A stretch of 64,000 nucleotides of DNA from contig NZ_CP014231.1 of assembly GCF_001553645.1 (NCBI RefSeq), positions 1,922,001-1,986,000 on the forward strand, read 5' to 3'. Below are positions 30,237 to 37,723 of this stretch, piece by piece (positions within the stretch are counted from its first letter, which is position 1; each line of letters begins with the position of its first letter). Below the pieces are notes generated by a model, which was given only the letters and a program-made list of their open reading frames with translations, had not been told where the DNA came from and made no database searches. Source of the DNA: Leptotrichia sp. oral taxon 847. Its GTDB lineage: Bacteria > Fusobacteriota > Fusobacteriia > Fusobacteriales > Leptotrichiaceae. A program made the position numbers and the translations under genes.

Positions 30237-30569
30237 ATGAAAAGAATTGTAATTCTTTTATCATTAGCTTTAGGAAGTTTGAGCTTTTCATTTGGACTTG
30301 GTTACCCTCAGATTACAGTTGAAAAAGGATATTGTGAAGGAGGAAAAGTTATAAGAAGGTATACGATGGGAGAAGAGGTACACGGAGGAGGAGGTACGAG
30401 AACTGTTATGAATTTCAAATTATGTAGAATTAATGGATTAAGATATAGAAATATAGGAGTAACAATACTTGGATATTATAAAAATTCAACTTTATCTATG
30501 AACGAAGGGGTCAATATAGCAATAGATTATGATAAGAGAATTATATTTTATGATCCAGCAGGTCTTTAA
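30237..30569 (+). CDS. Small secreted protein of unknown function
   Basis: A 110-aa protein with a signal peptide (MKRIVILLSLALGSLSFSFG) and a beta-rich mature part containing two Cys and a Gly-rich HGGGGTRTV loop. Family not recognised. ATG 30237 (AAAGGTG upstream) is preferred to the in-frame start at 30204. It stands alone between a regulator and a macrodomain remnant. Confidence 0.6.
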   Translation: MKRIVILLSLALGSLSFSFGLGYPQITVEKGYCEGGKVIRRYTMGEEVHGGGGTRTVMNFKLCRINGLRYRNIGVTILGYYKNSTLSMNEGVNIAIDYDKRIIFYDPAGL

Positions 30570-30611
30570 TTTTTACGTAAAGTTTATATCTTAGTAAAAA
30601 ATGATTGAAAA

Positions 30612-31100
30612 ATGAAAAAGTTGTTTACTATATTTTCTTTACCCACTATAATGGAGGAATTAAGGGCAGAATACGGAAGTCATCACGAGCAGACAACATC
30701 TGTTCCTATGATTACAGCTGCTTACAATCTTCCTGCAAAAAATATAATTCACATAGTCGGTCCGATAGTAAGAAATAGGCTTACAGCAGATTTGGAGCAG
30801 GAATTGGCAGATTGCTATACAAATGTTTTAAATATGTGTCTGGAAAATAATTTGAAAAGTGTGTCATTTTGCTGTATTTCAACTGAGGTATTCCGTTTTC
30901 CAAATAAAAGGGCGGCAGAAATTGCTGTAAAAACAGTTAAGAAATGGTCTTTGGAACATCCAGAGGCTGCTGTTTATGCTTGTATAAATTACAGTGAAGC
31001 ATTTTGTCCGATTAAACTTGAAGATAGAAGCATTTGTTTAGATGGAGATATTGGGGAAGTTTTGGGTGAAATATATAAAAAAATTGAAGAAGATATTTAA
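30612..31100 (+). pseudogene. Macrodomain (ADP-ribose-binding) protein, N-terminus missing
   Basis: A 162-aa product matches only the second half of a macrodomain: ITAAYNLPAKNIIHIVGPIV, then SVSFCCISTEVFRFPNKRAAEIAVKTV. The N-terminal part with the GDIT and NAAN motifs that hold ADP-ribose is absent, and the loop normally CISTGxFxFP reads CISTEVFRFP. There is no ribosome-binding site at the apparent ATG. ADP-ribose hydrolase activity is not expected. Confidence 0.7.
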
Positions 31101-31245
31101 AATTTTTTTCATTTTCCAGTTGATAAAACCTGTATCAATTGATATTGAAAATAAAATATCAAAAAAATAAAAGATGTGCTGGATTTTATTGAACCTTTTT
31201 AGTATAATTACTATTATGGATTCAAATGTAAGGAGAAGGAGTAAG

Positions 31246-31818
31246 ATGAAAAAAGACAGATTAGTAGGCTTTTTTGATGGAGTTATAGCGATTATAATGA
31301 CAGTCTTGGTATTGGAGCTGCCTAAAATAAAAGGCACAACATTAGCAGCCGTTTGGGAAAATAGAGTGCATTATTTTGCATATATAACGACATTTATACT
31401 GTTTGTAATATTTTGGGATACTCATCATATGATATTTGACAAGGTTGAGAAAATAAATTCTAAAATAGTTAAAATACAGATGCTTCTATTGTTTTTAAAT
31501 ACATTGTTTCCATATATAACATTGTGGGTTTCTGAAAATCCTTACAGCTATTTGGTGGAATGCGTGTATATATTTTTTCTGTTGGGAGAGAATATCATTT
31601 ATTCGTGGCTTTGTAATGAACTTGTAAAGGCAGATTCCAGGAATATAGAGCTAAAGAAAACAGTAATAAGTCTTAAAAGACACAAAATAACAACGATTTT
31701 ACAAATTTCTTCTTTTATAATAGGTCTATTTAATCCAATGCTTATGCTAATAATAGGATTTATTTCATTGTCAATATGGTATATTCCAATGCCAAAATTA
31801 AAGAGTTTGAAGAAATAG
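31246..31818 (+). CDS. TMEM175 (DUF1211)-family membrane protein, second copy
   Basis: A 190-aa paralogue of the channel at 27858, with the signature RLVGFFDGVIAIIMTVLVLE and about six membrane segments. AAGGAG and GGAG precede ATG 31246; the ORF extends to 31174 but without a start signal. It is followed by remnants and a broken AraC module, repeating the channel-AraC order of 27858-28740. Confidence 0.8.
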   Translation: MKKDRLVGFFDGVIAIIMTVLVLELPKIKGTTLAAVWENRVHYFAYITTFILFVIFWDTHHMIFDKVEKINSKIVKIQMLLLFLNTLFPYITLWVSENPYSYLVECVYIFFLLGENIIYSWLCNELVKADSRNIELKKTVISLKRHKITTILQISSFIIGLFNPMLMLIIGFISLSIWYIPMPKLKSLKK

Positions 31819-31823
31819 TTCAA

Positions 31824-32015
31824 GTGCAGTATTTTTTTGAACAAAGGGAGAAGGAATTGCCACGTTTTGCAGTCTTGAATGAGTAGCTTATGCTGATAAA
31901 TTTATTGAATAAAGGGATTGGAAAGAAAATATCTCCAGTAAGTGTTACAAGTCCTTTTGAGTATGGGGAATTATTGACAAAAGAGATAAATGCTACGATA
32001 AATAAAGCAAAATGA
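31824..32015 (+). pseudogene. Coding remnant, family not recognised
   Basis: A frame with a single TAG (31881-31883) encodes VQYFFEQREKELPRFAVLNE, then LMLINLLNKGIGKKISPVSV and a further 20 residues to TGA 32015. Base use is coding-like but there is no start. It is the tail of a lost gene between the channel gene and the AraC remnant. Confidence 0.5.
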
Positions 32016-32028
32016 AGTTATTTTTAGC

Positions 32029-32435
32029 ATGAAAGATTTGAAAGAGCCATTTTTGACAGCAAATAATATAATGGTGGAATATTTGGAACCTCAATTGAAG
32101 CAGAAACTCGCAGAAATGGAAAGTGAAACATTTGAAACTTTTATAAACTTTTTCAGCTTATTCCGAGTGGACAGTTTGGCTTAGAAAATGTAGCAGAAGA
32201 GTTTGGGATAAGTGGAAGGACTCTTCAAAGAAATCTGTCGTCAGAAAATACTAGTTTCAATCAATTGGTGAAAGATATTCAGAAAATAATGACTTTCAAC
32301 TATTTGGAAGAAAAGGAACTTTCAATTGATGAAATAGCCTATCTTGTTGGATATACGGAACTTTCGTCCTTCTATCGAGCATTTAAAAAATGGATAGGAA
32401 AAACAGTTTCGCAGTATCAGAAAGAGAAAAAATAG
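32029..32435 (+). pseudogene. AraC-family regulator, 5'-truncated and frameshifted
   Basis: It begins MKDLKEPFLTANNIMVEYLE, which matches the linker just before the DNA-binding domain of ArcR/AraC-type regulators. Near 32150-32158 one T is missing compared with the copy at 28459 (CTTTTTCAG versus TTTTTTCAG), throwing the helix-turn-helix region out of frame. The remaining 280 bp are about 94% identical to 28459-28740. The stop TAG runs into the 8-bp duplication of the adjacent IS. Confidence 0.8.
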
Positions 32436-32441
32436 GCTGGA

Positions 32442-33803
32442 GGGTGTGTAAAAATTTTTGTGTAAACCTCTAGATAATATATGGTAAAATAACTGTATAA
32501 TATTTGGAGGTTTTTGTTATGACTAAAAAGAAAATTGACAACGAAATTTTTAAAACACTGATTGAGGATTACAATATTAAAGATACTAATGATATTAAGG
32601 ATATGCTTAAGGATTTGCTTTCGGGTACTATCCAAACCATGCTTGAAGCTGAAATTGAGCATGAACTGGGGTATGCTAAACATTCTATGAAAGATAAGAC
32701 TACTTCTAATGCTAGAAATGGACATTCCAAGAAAACTGTTAGAAGTGAGTATGGCAATCTTGATTTAGATATTCCTAGAGATAGAAATGCTGAGTTTGAG
32801 CCTCAAATCATCCCTAAATATCAAAGAGAAATTACTGGCATTGAAGGACAGATTCTTTCTCTTTATGCTAAAGGAATGAGCAATAGAGATATCGAGGACC
32901 ATCTCAATAATCTTTATGGAATTGATGTTTCGCCATCTATGATCAGTAAAATTACAGATAAAATTATACCTGAAATTAGGGAATGGCAGTCTAGACAGCT
33001 TGAGGATGTATACCCAATAGTTTTTATGGATGCTATCCATTACAGCGTAAGAAAAGATGGAGTTGTTGTTAAAAAGGCGGTATATTTAGCTATAGGAATA
33101 GATAAGGAAGGGCGAAAGGAGGTCTTAGGATTTTGGATAGGAGAAAATGAATCAAGCAAGTACTGGCTAAATGTTTTAAATGAATTAAAAAACAGAGGAG
33201 TTCAGGATATACTAATTATGTCTGTTGATAATTTAAAAGGGTTCAGCGAAGCAATATCTTCGGTGTTCCCTAAGACAGAAATTCAAAAATGTGTGGTTCA
33301 TCAAATTAGAAACAGCATAAGATACATATCTTACAAAGATGTAAGGGAATTTACATCAGACTTAAAAGAAATGTACAATGCACCAACACTGGAACAGGCA
33401 GAGTTTAAACTGGATGAACTAGAAGAAAAATGGGGTAAAAAGTATATGGCAGTAATTAATTCCTGGAGAAGTAACTGGAATGAGTTGACAACATACTTTA
33501 AATATGATACAAAGATAAGAAAGCTGATATATACGACAAACCCGATAGAAAGCTTAAACAGACAATTAAGAAAGTATACGAAGACAAAATCACTTTATCC
33601 GACAGATGAAGCATTGATGAAGTCAGTATATTTAAGTTTAAAGGAAGCAACAAGGAAATGGACTGGAAGAATACCGGGCTGGGGAGAAATATATTCTCAG
33701 TTAAGTATTTATTTTGAAGGAAGGATTTAAAAACAGGATGATAAAAATACCATCCTGTACCATATATTATATTTTGAGTTTACACAAAATTCTGGACACT
33801 CTC
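32442..33803 (+). mobile_element. IS256-family insertion sequence, copy 2 (1362 bp)
   Basis: Same ends, length and orientation as copy 1 (7282-8643), with no base difference noticed on reading. The flanking 8-bp direct repeats are AGGCTGGA (32434-32441 and 33804-33811), different from copy 1's, so the two insertions were independent. The target was the left arm of a hairpin following the AraC gene. Confidence 0.92.
32519..33730 (+). CDS. IS256-family (Mutator-type) DDE transposase, copy 2
   Basis: 403 aa, identical in protein sequence to the transposase at 7359 and intact, with ATG 32519 8 nt after GGAGG. With two identical active-looking copies, movement is recent or continuing. Confidence 0.95.
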   Translation: MTKKKIDNEIFKTLIEDYNIKDTNDIKDMLKDLLSGTIQTMLEAEIEHELGYAKHSMKDKTTSNARNGHSKKTVRSEYGNLDLDIPRDRNAEFEPQIIPKYQREITGIEGQILSLYAKGMSNRDIEDHLNNLYGIDVSPSMISKITDKIIPEIREWQSRQLEDVYPIVFMDAIHYSVRKDGVVVKKAVYLAIGIDKEGRKEVLGFWIGENESSKYWLNVLNELKNRGVQDILIMSVDNLKGFSEAISSVFPKTEIQKCVVHQIRNSIRYISYKDVREFTSDLKEMYNAPTLEQAEFKLDELEEKWGKKYMAVINSWRSNWNELTTYFKYDTKIRKLIYTTNPIESLNRQLRKYTKTKSLYPTDEALMKSVYLSLKEATRKWTGRIPGWGEIYSQLSIYFEGRI

Positions 33804-33804
33804 A

Positions 33805-33822
33805 GGCTGGATTATTCCAGCC
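33805..33822 (+). other. Hairpin rebuilt by the target duplication of IS copy 2
   Basis: GGCTGGA (33805-33811), loop TTAT, TCCAGCC (33816-33822). Without the IS this hairpin would directly follow the AraC stop codon and probably act as its terminator, though the T run (33834-33840) is 11 nt away. Confidence 0.55.
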
Positions 33823-33904
33823 CAATTTGTCACATTTTTTATTTATAAACTTAGTTTTTACTCTTTGAGGGTCTACCTTAAGGTATTTTTATTATATCAA
33901 ATTA

Positions 33905-34051
33905 TTATTTTTTTAAAATATCTAACCAAAGTAGTAAAGGTAGTATAGATACAAAAAATAGGATTATAGAAGATACTATTGCTCCAGGAAGAAGGAAAAA
34001 GAATTCGTTTAAAAAATCAAAATCTGTCCTACCATTAATATTTAAAATCAT
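33905..34051 (-). CDS. Small membrane protein, 48 aa
   Basis: ATG 34051 is preceded by AGAAGGGAT and the ORF ends at TAA 33905. The product has a polar start (MILNINGRTDFDFLNEF), one long hydrophobic helix (FFLLPGAIVSSIILFFVSIL) and ends LDILKK. Family unknown. Size and layout resemble holin-like or type I toxin peptides, but no antisense RNA or partner is evident, so this is only a resemblance. Confidence 0.4.
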   Translation of the reverse strand: MILNINGRTDFDFLNEFFFLLPGAIVSSIILFFVSILPLLLWLDILKK

Positions 34052-34102
34052 ATTGCTATATCCCTTCTAAATTACTTACTCTTTTTTGAATATCTATAAA
34101 TC

Positions 34103-34417
34103 TTATTTTTTCTTATATTTATTTCCATATTCGTTCATTAAATCAAAAATAGGTTTTAGTTCACTACCTTTCTCTGTAAGAGAATATTCTACTTTTGGTG
34201 GAACAACTGGATATACTTTTCTTACAACTATTCCATCACTTTCAAGTTGTCTTAAGTTTTCAGTTAAAACTTTTGCACTGATTCCAACTATAGATTTTGT
34301 TAATTCATTATATCTTTTTGTACCAGTTAATAAATCCCTCAATATTAGTATTTTCCATTTATTAGCTATTAATGAAGCAGTATATTCAACTGGACATTCT
34401 GTATATATTTTTCTCAT
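34103..34417 (-). CDS. HxlR-family transcriptional regulator
   Basis: A 104-aa winged-helix regulator. The family signature is YTECPVEYTASLIANKWKIL (Cys near the N-terminus, then W-K-x-x-I-L), followed by GISAKVLTENLRQLESDGIV and VEYSLTEKGSEL. Several HxlR proteins sense reactive aldehydes, quinones or disulfide stress through that Cys. ATG 34417 is chosen for AGAGGTGA just upstream; the longer frame to 34471 covers the promoter. The neighbouring cupin gene, on the same strand, is a likely target. Confidence 0.9.
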   Translation of the reverse strand: MRKIYTECPVEYTASLIANKWKILILRDLLTGTKRYNELTKSIVGISAKVLTENLRQLESDGIVVRKVYPVVPPKVEYSLTEKGSELKPIFDLMNEYGNKYKKK

Positions 34418-34436
34418 AAAATCACCTCTTGTATTC

Positions 34437-34465
34437 ATTATATCATCATATGATACTTTAAGTAA
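34437..34465 (-). promoter_or_regulatory. HxlR promoter with overlapping dyad operator
   Basis: Reading the minus strand, TTACTT (34465-34460), 17 nt, TATAAT (34442-34437). A perfect 6-3-6 dyad TATCAT-cat-ATGATA (34441-34455) fills the spacer and touches the -10, a position that suggests autorepression. Confidence 0.5.
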
Positions 34466-34480
34466 GTACAAAAAAAGAGC

Positions 34481-34556
34481 TGTCTCAAAATTTTAAAATT
34501 TTAAATAATTCAAAAATACAGTTTCCACATTATTTTTTAAATTTTTTTTTGAGACA
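34481..34556. repeat. 76-bp inverted-repeat element between HxlR and cupin genes
   Basis: TGTCTCAAAA (34481-34490) and TTTTGAGACA (34547-34556) are perfect 10-bp ends, extended by A/T-rich complementary flanks. On the minus strand the 3' arm is followed by GCTC and seven T, so it can terminate the cupin transcript. A related GAGACAGCTTTT hairpin occurs at 35150. Confidence 0.5.
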
Positions 34557-34576
34557 AACCCTATTAATATATAATA

Positions 34577-34927
34577 TTAATATATAATGGCATCATTTTC
34601 AGTATATGAAGTTAATGAATTTTTCTTTACTTGAACACATACATAGCTGATACCTTCATCATCTGCGGCTGCAAATTGTCTTTTACCATTAGGAGATATT
34701 TTAATTACATTTCCTTTTTTTATTTTAACAACTTCACCATCAATTGTCAGAGTACCTTTACCTTCTGTAATTATGTATATTTCTTCATTTTCTTTATGTG
34801 AATGGACAAATGGTACGCTTACACCTGCAGGTAAACTGTTAAAACTTACTTCCGCTCCTGTTAATCCTAATGTTTGATGGAATTCTGTTCTTGCTCCATC
34901 CGCAATTCCTATTGAATAATTTTTCAT
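34577..34927 (-). CDS. Single-domain cupin protein
   Basis: A 116-aa cupin: PFVHSHKENEEIYIITEGKG (motif 1 with His, His, Glu) and a second strand pair around VVKIKKGNVIKISPNGKRQF, where the usual second-motif His is replaced. Metal binding through three ligands is possible. Enzymatic role unknown. GGAGG is 7 nt before the ATG. It lies upstream of the HxlR gene; a dyad TACC-TTTT-GGTA (35011-35022) sits in its promoter region. Confidence 0.8.
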   Translation of the reverse strand: MKNYSIGIADGARTEFHQTLGLTGAEVSFNSLPAGVSVPFVHSHKENEEIYIITEGKGTLTIDGEVVKIKKGNVIKISPNGKRQFAAADDEGISYVCVQVKKNSLTSYTENDAIIY

Positions 34928-35242
34928 ATATGATTCCTCCTTTTCTTTTATGTGTTTATTTTATAACATAATGAAACAAATAGCAAGAATGCACTTTTTT
35001 GTTATATAGTTACCTTTTGGTATAAATTGTGGAAATATAAAGAAAATGATTGAATAAATCTTAAAAATAGCTCTATACACAAATTATATAATATATTACG
35101 ACAAATAAAAAATGGAACGAAAAGCTTTTCGTTGCAAAAATATTATAAAAAAGCTGTTTCATAAAATAAACCTCATGAGACAGCTTTTAATTCAATGAAA
35201 TCTATTTTTAAAAATTTCAAATCTTACAATTCTCTAAATTTT
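34928..35242. other. Intergenic region upstream of the cupin gene
   Basis: It holds the cupin promoter region, an 18-bp perfect palindrome AACGAAAAGCTTTTCGTT (35116-35133) and the MATE terminator (35149-35188). Nothing coding. Confidence 0.5.
35147..35190 (-). terminator. Terminator of the MATE gene
   Basis: On the minus strand AAAAGCTGTCTCAT, 12-nt loop, ATGAAACAGCTTTTTT: a 13-bp stem with one mismatch followed by T residues, about 55 nt after the MATE stop. Confidence 0.75.
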
Positions 35243-36631
35243 TTATACATCTTGATTCACTTTCGGAATACTTTTCATTTCCTTTTTCAAAACAATCACA
35301 GATACAACAAAAGCTATGAAATCTGCTATTGGGAATGCGAACATAATTCCATCAATACCCATAAAATGTGGTAAAATTATTAGTAATGGTAAAAGTGATA
35401 TAATTTGTCTTACAAGTGACAAAAAGGCTCCTTTTGAGGCCCTTCCAATTGATGTTAAAAACATTGTAATAGCACCTTGAATACCATTTAGGAATATGAA
35501 AAATAAAAATACTCGCATATATTTTGTTCCATATTGAAAGTAGAGTTTACTTCCGTTACCGAAGACAGAAATTATTTGAACAGGGAAAAGTTCGGCGATT
35601 GCAAATGCTACTAAAGAAATAATAAAAGCCACTTTTAGAGATAATTTTAAAATTTCTCGAACTCTTGTATATTTTTTTGCTCCATAATTAAATCCCGCAA
35701 TAGGCTGTGCTCCTTGCGTCAATCCCAATAAGATCGCTAGAAAGATGACATTTATTTTCATAACAATTCCAGCAACGGCAATGGGAATTTCACTTCCATA
35801 AATAGATTTCGCACCATAAATTTTCAATAAATTATTTGTCACAATTTGAACAATTAGTGCAGAACATTGGAAAATCAAAGGCGATGTTCCCAACATAAAC
35901 AAAATCCAAATTTCCCGTATTTTTATTTTAAAATTCTTCAATTCAAACTTTACACTTTTAAATCTGAAAAAATATAACCCCAGCATAACTGCCGAGATAA
36001 ATTGCCCAATTACAGTCGCCCAAGCGGCACCATCCATTCCCATATTAAATCCAAACATAAACAGCGGATCAAGAATCGTATTTGTAATAGCTCCAATAAC
36101 TATCGCAAGCATTGAATAAAAGGCATTCCCATCAGCTCTAACCATAGGATTTGCTCCTATCGAAAATAGTAAAAACGGTATCCCAAGAGATGTAATTTGA
36201 GTATATTCAATCGCATAATCAAAAATTTGATCAGTAGCTCCAAAGGCCGTCAACATTGGTCTTAAAAAAATATTAATTAATATGCACAAAATAGCTCCAC
36301 TTAAAAGTAACATTGTAGCCGCAGTTCCAGCCACGCTTTTTGCCCTTTTTGGACGCTTTCTTCCCAATTCCAAATTAAAGTTAGTTGCAGCTCCGACTCC
36401 AGTCATAAGCCCAATTGCAAGACAAATCGTCGTAAGTGGAAAAGCCACATTCGTAGCCGCATTCCCAAGAAACCCGATTTTTTGCCCAATAAAAATCTGA
36501 TCCACAACATTGTAAAGAGCATTAACCAAGTTAGCAATGATAGCAGGAACCGCAAGTGAAATCAACAGTTTTCCAACAGGTTCTGTACCAAATTTAGTTT
36601 TTCGTTCATTTATTGCTTTCGTTTTTCCCAT
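35243..36631 (-). CDS. MATE-family efflux transporter
   Basis: A 462-aa, 12-helix antiporter of the MATE/NorM (DinF-like) group, expelling cationic drugs or metabolites in exchange for Na+ or H+. Family features: LLISLAVPAIIANLVNALYNVVDQIFIG at the start, the QPIAGFNYGAKKYTRV loop, and two homologous halves. ATG 36631 follows AAGGAAGG; the ORF is open to 36706 but lacks a start signal. A hairpin precedes it (36708-36732). Confidence 0.92.
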   Translation of the reverse strand: MGKTKAINERKTKFGTEPVGKLLISLAVPAIIANLVNALYNVVDQIFIGQKIGFLGNAATNVAFPLTTICLAIGLMTGVGAATNFNLELGRKRPKRAKSVAGTAATMLLLSGAILCILINIFLRPMLTAFGATDQIFDYAIEYTQITSLGIPFLLFSIGANPMVRADGNAFYSMLAIVIGAITNTILDPLFMFGFNMGMDGAAWATVIGQFISAVMLGLYFFRFKSVKFELKNFKIKIREIWILFMLGTSPLIFQCSALIVQIVTNNLLKIYGAKSIYGSEIPIAVAGIVMKINVIFLAILLGLTQGAQPIAGFNYGAKKYTRVREILKLSLKVAFIISLVAFAIAELFPVQIISVFGNGSKLYFQYGTKYMRVFLFFIFLNGIQGAITMFLTSIGRASKGAFLSLVRQIISLLPLLIILPHFMGIDGIMFAFPIADFIAFVVSVIVLKKEMKSIPKVNQDV

Positions 36632-36953
36632 TTTTCCTTCCTTTCCAAAATTTTTAAATCTGATAAATTTATCTCTAAAAAAAGAAAAAAATATTTTTTG
36701 TAACAAGAAAACTGAGAAAAAATCCCAGTTTTAAGCCATCATATTAGTATGGTAAAAAATAATATCTTAAAAGTATTTTACTACATTTGGTAAAGGTTTT
36801 CAAATCTTTTTATTTAGTGCGGAACAGAATATTATGGTGGATTTTAGAATAAAAGAATTTATTGTAATGAAAACTGACTTTAGAAATAAAAACTGATACA
36901 AAACATGTAGATTTTTTGTCAAAAATATTGTACAATAAGTAGAGGTGATTTAA
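36632..36953. other. Divergent region between MATE and yefM
   Basis: It holds a hairpin AAAACTGAGA / TCCCAGTTTT (36708-36732), in the MATE leader or its promoter region, followed on the minus strand by T-rich DNA; this could attenuate MATE transcription. The right half carries the yefM promoter region. No gene seen. Confidence 0.45.
36929..36934 (+). promoter_or_regulatory. YefM/YoeB-type operator core TGTACA
   Basis: TTGTACAA (36928-36935) contains TGTACA, the core hexamer bound by E. coli YefM-YoeB at its own promoter. It lies 20 nt before the antitoxin start, overlapping a likely -10 (TACAAT, 36931-36936). Confidence 0.5.
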
Positions 36954-37211
36954 ATGATAGCTACAAATTATTCAAATGTGAGAAACAATTTAAAAAAATA
37001 TTGTGATAAGGCAACTGATGATTATGAAACAGTCATTATAACAAGAAAAAACGATAAAAATGTGGTACTGATGAGTGAAGAGGAATATAACAATTTGATG
37101 GAAAATCTTTACATCATGTCAAATAAGAAATATTACAATGAACTATTAAAAAGAAAAGAAGAAGTAGAGGCGGGAAATGTACAAATACATGATATAATTG
37201 AGGTGGAATAA
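36954..37211 (+). CDS. yefM: Antitoxin, YefM/Phd family
   Basis: An 85-aa antitoxin. The N-terminal DNA-binding fold begins MIATNYSNVRNNLKKYCDKA, then ETVIITRKNDKNVVLMSEEEYNNL, followed by an acidic C-terminus that would block the toxin. AGAGGTGAT precedes the ATG. The stop overlaps the toxin start by one base (TAATG), ensuring coupled translation. Confidence 0.93.
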   Translation: MIATNYSNVRNNLKKYCDKATDDYETVIITRKNDKNVVLMSEEEYNNLMENLYIMSNKKYYNELLKRKEEVEAGNVQIHDIIEVE

Positions 37212-37468
37212 TGAATCTGATTTGGAATAATGAGGCTTGGGAAGAATATATCCAGTGGCAAAAACAGGATAAAAAAATAGTCAAAAAAATAAATGAAATA
37301 ATAAAAGACATCAAAAGAAACGGAAATGAAGGAATAGGGAAACCTGAGCCTTTAAAGCATGAACTGAATGGATACTGGAGCAGAAGGATTACAGATAAGC
37401 ACAGGTTTATATATAAACTAACAGAAACAAATATAGTGGTTATCGCCTGTGCAAATCATTATAAATAA
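37211..37468 (+). CDS. yoeB: mRNA interferase toxin, YoeB family
   Basis: An 85-aa ribosome-dependent endoribonuclease. Catalytic residues known for E. coli YoeB are conserved at the same positions: Glu46, Arg65, His83 and Tyr84 (KPEPLKHELNGYWSRRITDKHRF; ACANHYK). It is full length and looks active. It forms a complex with the upstream antitoxin, which represses the operon. Confidence 0.96.
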   Translation: MNLIWNNEAWEEYIQWQKQDKKIVKKINEIIKDIKRNGNEGIGKPEPLKHELNGYWSRRITDKHRFIYKLTETNIVVIACANHYK

Positions 37469-37504
37469 TGGAAATTATGAAAAATAAAGTCATGATTAAA
37501 AAAC

Positions 37505-37560
37505 AGACTTCTTTAAAATTGAGAGAAAATCTTAATTTAAGAGGTCTTTTTGTATTTTTT
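37505..37560 (+). terminator. Terminator of yefM-yoeB
   Basis: An imperfect long stem from AGACTTCTTTAAAATT (37505-37520) to AATTTAAGAGGTCT (37533-37546) is followed by T-rich DNA to 37560. Confidence 0.65.
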
Positions 37561-37723
37561 TGAAATTTATATAACAAAATTTGTAAATATTATTGTGTAG
37601 AGTCATTTTGATGAAAAATTCTATTTAAAGAAAATTTATGAAAAAAAATAGGGTATAATATTACTGTATAAAATTTAAAATATAAATTTTGTTAATACTG
37701 AAAAAATATAGAAAGGGCAAGTT

